Notes under the pieces: model-generated | Seen by the model: only the letters and a program-made list of their open reading frames with translations | Databases searched by the model: none | Told to the model about the DNA's origin: nothing | NCBI RefSeq assembly: GCF_000004075.3 | Contig: NC_026658.2 | Span: 25,904,075-25,968,074 of the forward strand | Source of the DNA: Cucumis sativus | Lineage: Eukaryota > Streptophyta > Magnoliopsida > Cucurbitales > Cucurbitaceae | Reading direction: 5' to 3' | DNA: 64,000 nucleotides | Shown: one piece after another, positions 49,350 through 61,247 of the stretch | How positions within the stretch are numbered: the first letter of the stretch is position 1 | How the letters are laid out: each line of letters opens with the position of its first letter | Translations under genes and position numbers: made by a program

Positions 49350-52300
49350 TCATGGGCTTATTTCGCAACTCCAGCAGCGAGAGAAAAGCCCCATCATTCC
49401 TGCCTCCACAGGCTGAGCAACGTCCCTCTCTCGATTATGTAACACTCTTACAAATTCCTCTGAACTCAGTTCACCATCTAAATTTGTATCGAACAGATGA
49501 AAAATTATGTCCACAACCTCGTCCGAGAGATTGATGCCACACACCTGACATTACACAAAATCCGCCCCCAAGACAAAATCAATCGTTTGTTCTTCAGTAT
49601 TCATAATGTATAAAGGTTAGATGGATTTTGTTTGGTAAGAAGGTTGGTTATAAACATGATACCTGTGATGCAGCACGTTGAAAATCGTTCTTTGTCAGAA
49701 GGCCATTTACTTTTCCGTAACTAAATAATGCTAGAGAAAAAGGTTGCAATTTTCTGCGTAGAGTATCGAAATCCTTGAACTCCTCCCATGAAATACGAAT
49801 GTCCATAAAATGTGGTTTATTGTCCATTCTACTAACTCGATCGAGCAACTCACGTAAACGAGATGAGTCAGCTGAGGCAACCATGGACAATGCAAAGTCC
49901 TTTGCAGATATGGTTCCTCTTAATTTATAGTCATAATGTGCAAACTCCAATTTCAGCATCTACAACACAAATGGATATTTTGGAGTTCAGGATTTAAATA
50001 GAAGGCAAGTGAGCATTTTCCAAACTGCTTCATGATCAAACAATTTTGAAATGACGCAACAAATCTTTGCTTTTCGCAACAAGTTAGTTTAGATTGAGTC
50101 ATAGATAAAAAAAAATTAGCTTGGTAGCATACGGTTACCTCAATCTGCAGATCTTTCATAAATTGGATAAATTTTTCAAGTTGGAGGCCTGCGTTTCCAT
50201 CTTTACCAAAGAAGTATTCTACAAGGCCTCCATTTTCCACACAGCCGTCAAAGATTAATCTGCTACGATGTCCATTTCTATGTTGAGCGCCTTGTCGGTT
50301 ATGGGACCGCATCAAAGCCATAACTTTCTTGAATTCTTCCTTATCAATCTCTCTACAAAATGCAATAGCAATACTGTGTTACACAAGCAACATTTTTAAT
50401 GAAATACATGTAAATTCAAGGAGGTTAGTGGTAGTTTAAACTGTTCTAGGAATTCAAAATGCAGCTAAAATATGCTTAAACAAACAAAATATATTCAAAA
50501 TGATTATAGTGTAAAGCTCAAATGCTAATATAATGAGAATAAAACTATCAAGCATGTCACCCCCTAAATGGCTTGAATCATTGAAGATCCTTGAGAAAAT
50601 GCTAACACAACAGACCACATGTAAATCTCAATAGCCTAAGTTACCGAGCATGCATTCTATCTTTCCAACCGCTGGTGTAACTTAAATGTGTTAGGATTGT
50701 GTGGAGCCCCAAGTAATCCCACAACATTGACAAAACTCCACGAATAATGGTGCACACAAGGAAAACTTCACTTAAAGTTAGTTTAGGGCTCCACCCCATT
50801 ATTGAATGGGTTAACATTTGTTATTTTATTAGTGATTACCTATTTGCCTTTAACTTGTGAAGTGAGAATTCGAAATGCAAGTATATTTTACAATTATTTA
50901 TATCACAATACGATTTGACCGGGCTCAAAATTGCAAGACTAGTGTCTAGAGACTAAAAGTAAATTTATTGAACAAGGTTACACATTACATACCCATCGTT
51001 GTTGAGGTCAAACATTTTAAACGTAACAATAAAACTCGATTCTGGGATGCTGAGTAGTGTTTTTAAAAAGATGTACCTATTAAGCAAAGAAAAGTATTGT
51101 CAAGATTGAGTATAATAACGAAGACTAAATGTCATATGGCAAACATGTGTAAGCCTGCAATGACATGGAATGAAAATATAATCTCATAGCACAATGTAAA
51201 TGAAATAAGTAACATAAAAATATAAAATGGCTTACTCTTTAAAAGAAACATGCCCATCATTGTTTATATCAAAAAGCATGAGCAAATTAGAAGGAGCACA
51301 ACGTAGCTCCCCAGGGTTTCTTTCCCCGCATAAATATCCATCTCTTACAAGATGTGACTCTGAAGGCGGAAAGACAGGAATCACTGCCCGCATGAGATCC
51401 ATTGGTGTCATGAGTAATTCACCATCTGGAGCACGAAATGATGCAAAATACTCATAGACCTTCAGGAAATGATCAGATGGCAAGAAAACATGTCAAATAA
51501 AACAATCCTTAAATAACAAGATTTAAGAGCAAACTAACCGATCCTTGGACCAAAATTTTCCTACAATCCAGATTTAGTATTTGCAAAGAAAGACAACTAG
51601 TTTACTGGATTTGGCTACAAGATTATAACAACTCACACGATTGTTAGTAATGCTGTCAAAGAAAACATGATGGGAAAAAAATCATATTATGCTTATAAAC
51701 TATGAAGTTGAATAAACTCTAATCTTTGAATCAATTTAGATTGATTTATACTTATTTTCATTTAAAATAAGCTCAAAAATCAGGTAATTAAAACTATACT
51801 TATCCCAAAATCCCACCGAAGTAGCAATAAAAAATTGTCGCACAATTCTATTTTAACTAGGTAGCGGAAGCAGACAGCTCGTATTAACAAAAACCGTTTC
51901 ACTATAACTATGTTAATTAACACACTCCCAGATTTAGAGGTGTGAATTGAATTTTTCCCCCAAACCTAAATAAAGAAATAGCACATAATAAGCAGAATAA
52001 AAGGCATAATATACCTTCTCAGGAGGACTGTACAATCGAATCCGTTTCTCGTAATTGAAGAATACCTTTCGACGAAACTCCTCTGCAAAGACAAGTAGAA
52101 AGGAGCAAAGTCAAAAACAGTAACTTCATTTGATTTTCATCCATTCCAACTACGATTACTCATCTAAAAACGTATTCAGTAAGTTCAATAACCCAACATA
52201 ACTACACACAATCTCTCATAAACAATTCTACTCCCCTAATACTGACGAAAGAACAAACAAATAAGAAATGGAAGAACGATTACTTGTTTACCTCCAAACA

Positions 52301-52640
52301 GAAACTTGGAGGAGATTTCAGGAAGAGAGAATTTCCGAAAAAACGAAGACGAACGCGGGTGCTCGACAACGGCATCTTCAGCACTATCCACAACAGCTGA
52401 ATCGGCGAAAGCTAATGTTGGAGTAGCAGAATTAGCAGACACACAGACAAACCCTAATCCAGAAGCAAGCAAAATTCCTGACGACCATTTGAGAAAAGAA
52501 GAGATCCAGAGGCGATCGGCATCGGAAGTGGAAGGTGAAGCCGAGGAAGAGGATGACTGATTGACGGAAAGCCATCGGATGGAGTAGAGTGAGGGAATGG
52601 ACGGCGATGATCTACGGAGAGACCGTAAAGGCAAAGCCAT
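49350..52640 (-). CDS. MICU: MICU: mitochondrial calcium uptake protein (regulator of the calcium uniporter)
   Basis: Ca2+-sensing gatekeeper of the mitochondrial uniporter MCU, in the intermembrane space. Seven exons: 52640-52292, 52082-52015, 51459-51236, 51076-50993, 50352-50139, 49959-49663 and 49544-49350, all in phase, 476 residues. The N-terminus MALPLRSLRRSSPSIPS is Arg/Ser-rich like a mitochondrial presequence, followed by a hydrophobic segment (WSSGILLASGLGFVCVS). The core has FFNYEKRIRLYSPPEKVYEYFAS and LMTPMDLMRAVIPVFPPSES. EF-hand 1 is about residues 203-214 (DINNDGHVSFKE), EF-hand 2 about 237-248 (DLNNDGEIDKEE), and a third canonical loop lies at about 431-442 (DTNLDGELSSEE). 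The linker has NPGELRCAPS. Same strand as the PHOX gene downstream. Confidence 0.94.
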
Positions 52641-53035
52641 TAGCTAAAAGTGTTGGGAGTTGAAGTTGAAAAGAGATAGACTGATGGGAAAGGAAAAAGG
52701 AGTCCCCGCGTTTATCAAACGTGTATTCACCAACCCCACTTTATTTAAAGAAATTGTATTTTGCACCATAATTTTGCTCTTGGAAGAAGAGATTTTCAAA
52801 TATCGAAAAGTGAAAACTAAATAGAGTATAATTTTGTGCTGATTAATAGTTAATTGTGGCCCAATTTAGGGCCCAATTTCTTGGACTTTGATTTCCATTT
52901 TACCCAACAATAGATGACATCTTTGCTTAGTCCACACTAATTGTTGTAGTTTACGAAATCTAACCCAAATATTATGCACTCAAAAACATATTGTATGCAT
53001 ATATATAAATATAGTATGACGGTTCATTAAACCCA

Positions 53036-53265
53036 ATTTTAGAAATAATAATTAAATATATAACAACAATTTTTAAAAATAATAAATATAGAAAAATCTA
53101 TCTATAGACTATCAGTAATAAATCAATATTTGCTACATAATCTACGGAGATAGACTTGACATATTTTGATTATTCGTAAAAAATTTAAAATGTTTCTCCA
53201 TACATAGTTATTTTGAACATAATTGCTATATTTATTGCTGTATTTGTAACTATCCCTTGATATGT
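53036..53265. mobile_element. MITE of the gcaaatatagcaa family, diverged copy
   Basis: The left end AATAATTAAATATATAACAA matches the left end of the 31 kb copy. The right side has AATTGCTATATTTATTGCTG. The centre has CTATAGACTATCAGTAATA-like motifs. Confidence 0.5.
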
Positions 53266-55183
53266 ATGGTAGATTTTAGTGAATTGCTTGCCATACTGAT
53301 TGTATAGCTCAACTAAAAGAATTATATTATATATGTATATATATTAGCCAAAATATAAAGTTTGTTGGGGATAGATTTACTGGATAGATAGATAGTTTAG
53401 AGATATAGGAAATTCAAGGACACTGAGAGCTGGATATGGCATACCAAGGCCAATACGTCCAACCAATAGTTAGTCATGGGCATATAAGACCAATACAATT
53501 GATTGTTTGAGATTCACGAGGGAAATTATTGTCCCAATTGATGACCCATGACCAGGATCTTAGAGGAGCTCGTGTGACCTAGTGAGAGCCTATCTAGGTA
53601 GCCAAAAGACCACAAAAAGCTCAAAAGAGCACAGAAAGATGCCTAACAATAGCCCAAATGATCCATAAAATGAGCCTAGTGGTAGTTTAGAAGAATTAGA
53701 GAGTACCTCGAAGAGTCTTGAATGACCCATGAATTACCTTGGAGTGAGTAAGTTTGGAATCGTGTAGATTATCAACAAACGATTCGTAAAGGAATCTTTA
53801 AGGAGTTTTAAATGTTGCACTGAAGCATAGGTTACACCCCATAGTAGTGGTAGGAGTAATTGATTAATTCTAAAAAACAAAAAGAGTTTATTTGTATTTT
53901 GAAAATAGTAATATTGGAACACGTGTAAAAAAGTTAATCATTAAATGCATAAGTTACCTTTTTACCACCTTCTTTATCTCTTATCTTCTCATATTTAAAG
54001 GACAAAAATGAATTGATTGAGATTTTTTTATGGTTCTCCATGTATCTATTTTGTGTTTCCTCCTTTAAGCTACTATATTTAAATACGCAATTTGTTATTT
54101 TCTATAACTTCCTTTTCTAACAAATATTAGTTGTAATAACTAATTTCACTTCGTTTCTTTACCAAGCACACAGATTGAAGCTTTTGTATAAGATAAAATC
54201 ACAACATTAATGATTTTATAAATTTAAAAGAGACAACTTCCAATCTAAATCTAAGTTTTCACCTTACTAGCCTATCTAAATGATGGAAGTCATCACTTGA
54301 ATATACACCTAAAATTTAAAATTTGACACTTCCTAGATTTAAGAAGATTTTGAACCAAAAAATTCTCGATGAGTTAACCTCTTATGGAATGGCATCGGAC
54401 CTATTCTATCCCCTTCAACCTCTATCTACTAAGGGATTCAATCTATTGGGAACAACCCTTTCCCACTTAATTAAATCAATAGGCTTTTTTATTAATGAAA
54501 ATGAAATATAGTGATTGAAAGTTCTAAAGTTATACACTTGGAGAAACAAAAGGGACAGCTGGACTGCAATTAGTGGTTTTTATTATTAGAAAAACGTCTT
54601 TATTATTTTGTTACTGAAAGGGAAATTGTAATTTATTTGGGTTTTATTTTCTTTAATTATTGAGATTTTATTGTGTGGGGAAAATTGGGAGTGTAAACTA
54701 ATAAAAGAAAGAACATTCCAAAATAAATTGACACGGAATGGCAATGCCAGCTGGCGAGCTGAGTAGGCATTCACCGAAAAACGCGTTGGTTTGAGAATTG
54801 AGTTGCCGCCCACTGTATGCAACATTTTCATACAAATACAAAACCTTTTTTCGTTAGTGAATTTTCAAATTTTCAAATTTTCAAAATCAAATTCCACAAA
54901 TGTTTAAAAAATACACATTTTAATAAAAAAAACAAAGGAAATTTGAAAAGTAAATTAAGGAAAATTGCATCACACAAACATTTCAAAAAAATCGCTAAGT
55001 ACATGTATTTAAAAAAAAAAACAGAAATATTTAAAAAGTAATAATTTATAATATTTTTATATATTATAAATATAACAAGTAATTAGTGAAGACTATCTAG
55101 ATCGGCTTTTAAATTGACATGCATCATATTATCATAATAATTTTTTTTGTTATTTTGTTATATATCTCATCTTTTTAATTAAG

Positions 55184-55305
55184 GATATCAAATTGCTATT
55201 AAAAGATTATCGATTTTTAAATCTACTCATTTTACAATTAAAAAGATATCAAATTGCTATTAAAAGATTATCGATTTTTAAATCTACTCATTTTACAATT
55301 TAGAA
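55184..55305. repeat. 61 bp perfect tandem duplication
   Basis: Unit begins GATATCAAATTGCTATTAAA at 55184 and again at 55245. The two copies are nearly identical over about 57 bp, indicating a recent event. Non-coding. Confidence 0.92.
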
Positions 55306-55978
55306 AAATGTAGAAAGATTATTAGAAAGTCATTATTGACTTTTAAGTTTAAAGAGAGACATGAATTTTATTATAATTAATTTTTACTATTTGTGTGAGT
55401 GTCCCATGTTCTAACGTGATAAATAGCCTAAAATAATATTCTTAAGACTGTTTATATTAAATAGAATTTAAAAAAGAAAATCATTTTAATTTAAACTCCT
55501 TTGGTTGGCTAACATTTATTTCAAAATGACACTTGAGAGGATGCTCCCAAATGGGGTCACAAGAATCTCGGGGGCACCGCCTTGTATGTATAGTAGATGA
55601 GGGGGTCCCTCTTAATTTTCTTTCTTTTATTAACTATTTCTGTTTTGTCTGTTGAACCATCACGCTCATTTCCAGCACAAAATTGTCCCCTTCTTTTTTA
55701 TAGAAAAGTAGACAATCAAACTTTTTATAAATTAGATTTTACTATGTTTTGTAAATTAATTTCAGTATTTTCATATTTTCTGTAAATGTCCATTTCTTTG
55801 CCTTTTCTTCTTCATTTTTCTTTTAACTTTTAATCAAGTTTATCACAATTTATAGTTTTTCACTTTACTTCTGGTAAAAGTTCCATTAAGGTCCAATCCA
55901 ATGGGGGCTGCGATCAGTAAATTCCGCCAAAGTTTAATGTATATAATTTTGATCTTCCAATAGTAAAAAACTCAAAGG

Positions 55979-56296
55979 TCAAAATTTCATCTCAAGAAGA
56001 TCAGCATAGGTTTCGTGACGAAATTTATCACCGGGCGGCACTTCCTTCCTGCACAAATAAAATAATACAAATCATAAAACAAAAATGAATAAAAGTTAAA
56101 GTTTACGGTTACAAAATAAAATAATAAATACCTGACACGGAATGAACGGGAAGGGAGTAAACGGAACACGTGAAACGACGGGGACGGAATCCCAACGCTG
56201 CACACACAACGGATTTGGAACGGTGACATATGTTTCGTCGGACGGCGATAAAAATCCATTTGCAAATTTGTTTGCAAGAGATATAGATGAGTTCAT
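55979..56296 (-). CDS. Tentative two-exon small protein, about 76 aa, unknown
   Basis: Exon 1 (56296-56132) runs from ATG through MNSSISLANKFANGFLSPSD to VPFTPFPFIPCQ and ends at CAG|GTATTT, phase 0. Exon 2 (56044-55979), after the acceptor GCAGGAAG, gives EVPPGDKFRHETYADLLEMKF and a stop. Using the earlier CAG acceptor 4 nt upstream gives a quick stop after six codons, so acceptor choice decides the product. Both halves read like protein (charged, Pro-rich, little low complexity), but no family was recognised. It lies just 3' of the serine-rich gene on the same strand, so it could also be part of a transcript from there. Confidence 0.35.
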
Positions 56297-56791
56297 GTTG
56301 AAAAGATGATTAGTCTTCGAATTTGATGAGTTATTTGTTTTTGTTTTGTTTGAATTTAGATTTTGTTTGTTGTTGGGTTATCAAATTCAAAATAAAAATG
56401 TCCGAAATTCTCCTTCCACAGCAAATGATGTTTATATGTACAATTGGTGAAAAATTCGTCGGTTTTATCTTCTTCAAATCCTCTGCCAAAAACCACGAAG
56501 GATTTCGACTGACGAACTATCCCCTCAGCGTACAAAACTCGGGGAGCCGACGCAGTCCCGCTTCGAAATCAAAAGCTGAACTCATCACGAGTCATAAACT
56601 CAGTAAACAAACAAACACAATCTGAATTTTGATTCTACTAGATTTCACCACTGATTCCTTCTTGAAGATTATGCTCTGCGTGTGGTGTTTCTTTTTCGCT
56701 ATGAATTCTTAATCAGAAACGTTAACAAACCGATCCTCTTCGTCGAACCTGAGATCATAAAGTTTTAGACATCACCGTACCTTCTGCAATT

Positions 56792-57436
56792 TCAAGCGCC
56801 GTCGGCGGCTTTCGACATGACAGAGAGACGACTAGATCTAGGTTGAAATGAAGCTCTCCTCCTCTGCTGATGCGAAGAAGGACGAATCAGTGTAGTCAAT
56901 GCTCGTTTCACCAACTCTCCTTCCACACCGCCAATTCTTACGATCGAATTCGCCATAGCCGATCTCCACATATTCAATCTGGTTGAAGGAAACGACACCA
57001 CTTGGCTATGCCCACCGCCACTCGAAACGTTTTTATGAAGACTACACCGGAACGAGCCTGGATGCGTGGTCGGAGAGCACATACAAGTCCTCTTGACGTT
57101 AGACACCGGCCTATTTTTCCTGGAAACGATAACCGATCGATTCGGAGAACTCGAACGATTATCAATAAAAAAACGGACAGAAGACGTAAGAGAAGGAGAC
57201 GAATAAACATTAACACGGCTGGGAGATGTGGATCTCGTATGATGATTATGGTTGGGAAAATCACGATGGTCATCGTGACGGAAAGTGGAAGAAGACGAGT
57301 AAAAGGTTGAAGATGAAGCAAACGCGGAGGTCGAAGAGGACAAAGAAGGAGAGTTACAGAATCGGCCACCCGGTGAGAGTGAGCGTAGCACCGGGCCGCT
57401 GGATCTGGTTTTCGAGGAAGAAGATGAGGTCACCAT
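56792..57436 (-). CDS. Serine-rich protein with conserved CMCSPTTHPGSFRC motif
   Basis: Intronless, 214 residues. The N-terminal 100 residues are Ser-rich (about a third Ser) with SP and RS pairs, so probably disordered and phosphorylated. The core CMCSPTTHPGSFRCSLHK (residues 118-135) is the signature of the plant 'serine-rich protein-related' family, for which no biochemical function is established. A basic C-terminal part follows (LVKRALTTLIRPS, QQRRRASFQPRSSRLSVM). No signal peptide or membrane segment. From memory, a member of this family sits close to KNAT4 in Arabidopsis, fitting the order here. Overlapping ORFs of 131, 102 and 87 codons are frame shadows. Confidence 0.88.
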   Translation of the reverse strand: MVTSSSSSKTRSSGPVLRSLSPGGRFCNSPSLSSSTSAFASSSTFYSSSSTFRHDDHRDFPNHNHHTRSTSPSRVNVYSSPSLTSSVRFFIDNRSSSPNRSVIVSRKNRPVSNVKRTCMCSPTTHPGSFRCSLHKNVSSGGGHSQVVSFPSTRLNMWRSAMANSIVRIGGVEGELVKRALTTLIRPSSHQQRRRASFQPRSSRLSVMSKAADGA

Positions 57437-57505
57437 TAGAAACGAAAAGAGAGAGAAAAAGAGCGAAGAAGAAGAAGAAGGCTTCTTAGTTGTGCTTCCC
57501 TCTAA

Positions 57506-57513
57506 GGGGCCCC
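57506..57513. promoter_or_regulatory. GGGGCCCC palindrome in the serine-rich gene leader
   Basis: Self-complementary 8-mer extended by CTCGGGGC. It lies about 70 bp upstream of the ATG and downstream of the TATA box, so it would be in the leader RNA and could form a short stem. Role unknown. Confidence 0.3.
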
Positions 57514-57555
57514 TCGGGGCGTTAGTTTGGCAAACCTAACGATTCTCAAAGGCCG

Positions 57556-57563
57556 ATTTTATA
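57556..57563 (-). promoter_or_regulatory. TATA box of the serine-rich gene
   Basis: TATAAAAT on the minus strand, 120 bp upstream of ATG 57436. Further upstream are a G-box CCACGTGT-type site near 57790 and AACGGCT near 57711. Confidence 0.6.
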
Positions 57564-59589
57564 GAATAGAGAAAACTGGGTTAGATGGTAATTAAGAGAA
57601 AAACGAGGGCAGTTGTGGAAAGAAGTGGAGTCAGTTGACTTAACCATGGTAGGGTTAAAGAGTGGTTAGGGTTTGGGTTGGGTTAAAGGAGCGTTGGGAA
57701 TCTTAATCCAACGGCTGGAAGAGGAATTGCTGAGAAAGAAGACGAAAATGGGAGCCGTTTATCCAAGAGTAAGGAGGTGGCAGAATGAGCCACGTGTTAA
57801 GATGCTCTGACAAGAAAAAAGGGTGTGAAAGTACGAGAAAACCAGATAGAAAGTATTTTAATTGCAATTTGACATTGGAAGAGGATATGCTAAAGCCAAG
57901 GTATCCATTGCGTGAACTCCACGTAGTGTAACTGTAAAGATTTCCTCTTCCTTGTGATTTGTGACGGGCAAACCGTAATGTAACTCTCACCATTCTTCCA
58001 ACACAAGAAAATAATATTAACAATAATAATACATTTTTAACAATCACAAATTATTTACATTAAATTATAACTTTAGTCTCCTACAAGAGATTGATTTGGG
58101 TTTGTTGTTCCATGAACTAGATCATTGAGTTTTATACGCAAACTTTAATGACATTTATGGCTAATTAATGTGAATTTGGGGAGAGTTGGAAGTTAGAAAG
58201 AGAGAGAGAAAAATAAGAGAGGGATATTGAATAAAGTGAATTTAATTTTTCATGTCTGACTTTGAGATCAGCTTAATAGATTTTTAATTTTTGATCCACA
58301 GCTTAATAGTCTCCTACCAAAATTTGTGTTTATCGCTGGTAAATTGAAACGCTCCGTCGGCTCGGCCGCATATTGTTGACGAAATTTTGTTGATTGAGTC
58401 GTTTTTGTATGGTCGCTGTTGAACATTTCGTACGACATGTCGAAAGTTCGAAAAATGGAGGGAAATGGTAAATAATAATAATATTAGAAGAAAGGTTAGA
58501 GAACGGGAAAGTTGGAAAAACAATGAGTTGACAAATCCAAGAGAAGCGGAAAATCCGCAATTCTTTATTTTTTTTGGTGGATCGACAGCTGTCTCTTTTT
58601 ATTAGTTTATATTTTCTTATTCTTAACTATTTTCTTTACTTATATAACATTGGGGTATCTTAATTCAAATTATTTTCAACTATTAAAATCTATTAAATTC
58701 CATATTTTAAATTTTTGCAATATCTTCTAAATAGTTTTAAATTTTTTAGTTCAACATCAATTTTGGTTGATCCATTCTAATTCAAATTTTCATTTATAAT
58801 TATCTTTTCTAAGAAAACTTAGTAGAAGATAGCATAAAAAATATTAAATAATATGGTCATGGAGATTTAACTCTTTAACTCTAATCTCATCTTCTAATTT
58901 CAATCCATCTCTCAAATCCTCGTTCCACAACCCGCTTTTAAGTCAAAAGAAATAGCAGGTGAATATTAGTACGAGTGATTTCGTTCGATTTTGTGAGAAA
59001 ATTACGAGTAATCGAGAGCTACGAAGGTATGATAACTTTTAACTCTAGTTCAATGGTTAATTAGAGAATTTTAAGCATGATAGTTTGTAAAACTATATTA
59101 GATTTAATTAGAGTATTTTTTATATGAATTCCCCTACTCATGGATGATGATTTGTCATCACTAGCCTTGGGTGTCAACTTAGATATATAGAACCAAATTA
59201 GGATAATATAAAATTTGTAGTAATTTAAAAAAATTTCTTCTAAAATCAAGTAGGCCCTGCCCCATATACTCAAAACATTAACAATAACTGAATATATAAT
59301 TTAATTAAAGAGAACAATATTTTATAATGTATTTGACATTCGTATTGTCAATACAAATATAACATTATCATTGATTGTATATTTTAAGTTTTAACACGAA
59401 AGAAAACAAAAAAACAATATTGGCCTTTGATTTCCCAGAGGGTTGGTTACCCTTATCCGCTTGAAATACACCATTTAAATATAAATTTGGCATTCCTACC
59501 TCTCAACTAACTAATTAATTAATTATACATATATATGTACATTATTTAGCAACACTCAAATGTTTTAACTAAAATCACAACAACCAAAA

Positions 59590-59597
<8 letters not shown>

Positions 59598-59627
<30 letters not shown>
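59598..59627. repeat. (TA)n microsatellite
   Basis: About 15 uninterrupted TA units directly after an A12 tract. Confidence 0.95.
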
Positions 59628-59630
<3 letters not shown>

Positions 59631-61072
59631 ATTGAGGATAGTCGATTTGTTTGAGTCGCCTTAAATACAAGCTTCGAACTACTAAGAACAAAAGAAAAAA
59701 AAAACTTTTAAACTAAGGATACATAGATTAGGTAATTCATGTCAAATGTAATAAATAACAATTACACGTATCTCAAACTTTGTCTAAAATGTTTACCTAC
59801 ACCAAAACTGACAAATATCCATTGTTACCAATAATGCTTCTATTTCCATTTTTTTTTATCTTTTTATTCCGCTCGTTAAAAAAATTATCTATATATTTTT
59901 TTTAAATATCATATATCTATCAAAATAACCTCACATCAATGGGTTATAGTTCAAATTAAATTAACTAAAATATGTACATTGATTAAGACGTGGCCAAACA
60001 TTTAAATTTCACTCCTTATTACATATTGTTGATCTAAAAATTTATATCGTGTAGAAAACCGTCCATAGAAAATAATGCACACGCTTATCGATACGTATAG
60101 TTACATATTATACATTTTTTTTGGGAAGGTGATGATGTAAATATTATAAAGTTTGGATAGAGAACTATTGGGGAATAAAAAGTGGATAGGGAGTGGGAAG
60201 AAAAGGATTAGAGAGAGCAAATCACATGGGAAGGAAGGTGGAAACATTAAAAGAGTGGTAGGGTGATTGGGAAGCAAAAGGGTGGCACCTTCCAATTGCC
60301 TCTCCCACTCATATGTTGTGTTTTTTCTCATAACTCACAAATACCTTTTATTTTTTGTATTTTTTATTATTTAATAAGTAAAGGAAGGATCGAACCTAAA
60401 ACGTTACCGAATGGACGTGCGATAATTATTAGTATAAGTAGTAAATTATATAGTACTATCGAATATGTATCTTGTAATTAAGGTTGAACGATATTAATAA
60501 AATATATATTTTTAAAAATTATAGCGTGAATAAAAGGTATAGCGAAAAAGAATAATTTAATGAGCTTTAAGAAGTTGAATGAATTTCGATATATTTTGTG
60601 AATAATTTTAATATTTTGGTATGTTTGAAAATATCACAAAATAATGCGTATTTATTTAATACAAATAATAACAACAGTTTTTACTATTTGACATTCATAA
60701 TTTTTTTTCATTATTTACATTATTTGTTATAGTGTTTACTATTTTCTTATCAAACTAAAATAGTCTGAAAATTGTGCACATTTTATTCACACTATAATTT
60801 ATTCGGAGGGTGTTTAAAGCACCAAACACATACATTATTATAACCCAAAATAAAATAAAATAGTCCTCAAATACAAGCTATTTTAAATAAACTATAATAA
60901 CTTACTCGTTGCTTTAAACACCCTTTGAAAATTCATGAAAATCGTGTTCGCGTCAGCTTGAAAGTCAAAGAAGGTAGAGTTAAACTATTCATATAATTTT
61001 ATATTTTATATATATATATAATTGTAATGGTATACACTTTTAAAAATTATATTAAAAATAACAAAGCTGCTG

Positions 61073-61247
61073 AAAATATTTACAAAATATAGCAAAATAT
61101 TATATTCTATCAACAATAGACGACGGTAAAAAAAATCTAACAATATCCATTAAATATACCGATAGATAAACAACAAATGTCTATCAATATTTATGATCGA
61201 TAGAATCTAAAATTTTGTTATATTTTGATTATATTTATAAATGTTTT
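61073..61247. mobile_element. MITE of the gcaaatatagcaa family, diverged copy
   Basis: Left arm AAAATATTTACAAAATATAG through ATTCTATC; right arm GATAGAATCTAAAATTTTGT through ATAAATGTTTT, imperfect inverted repeats of about 45 bp. The centre has CCGATAGATAAAC and GTCTATCAATATT. Confidence 0.55.

Larger units (their letters stand above)
52700..55978. other. Gene-free stretch upstream of MICU
   Basis: Holds the MICU promoter flank, a diverged MITE (53036-53265), a stretch of different composition at 53360-53850 with no coding, a 61 bp tandem duplication (55184-55305) and a short secreted-peptide-like ORF at 55597. Nothing else was recognised. Confidence 0.5.

Noticed and set aside
56974..57489. 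ORFs of 131, 102 and 87 codons over the serine-rich gene
   Set aside because: Out-of-frame or antisense shadows; only the 214-codon frame carries the conserved Cys/Pro motif.
58314..58560. Two overlapping minus-strand ORFs of 69 and 76 codons
   Set aside because: Mutually overlapping frames with T-rich hydrophobic content and no splice partner; more likely upstream regulatory DNA of the serine-rich gene.
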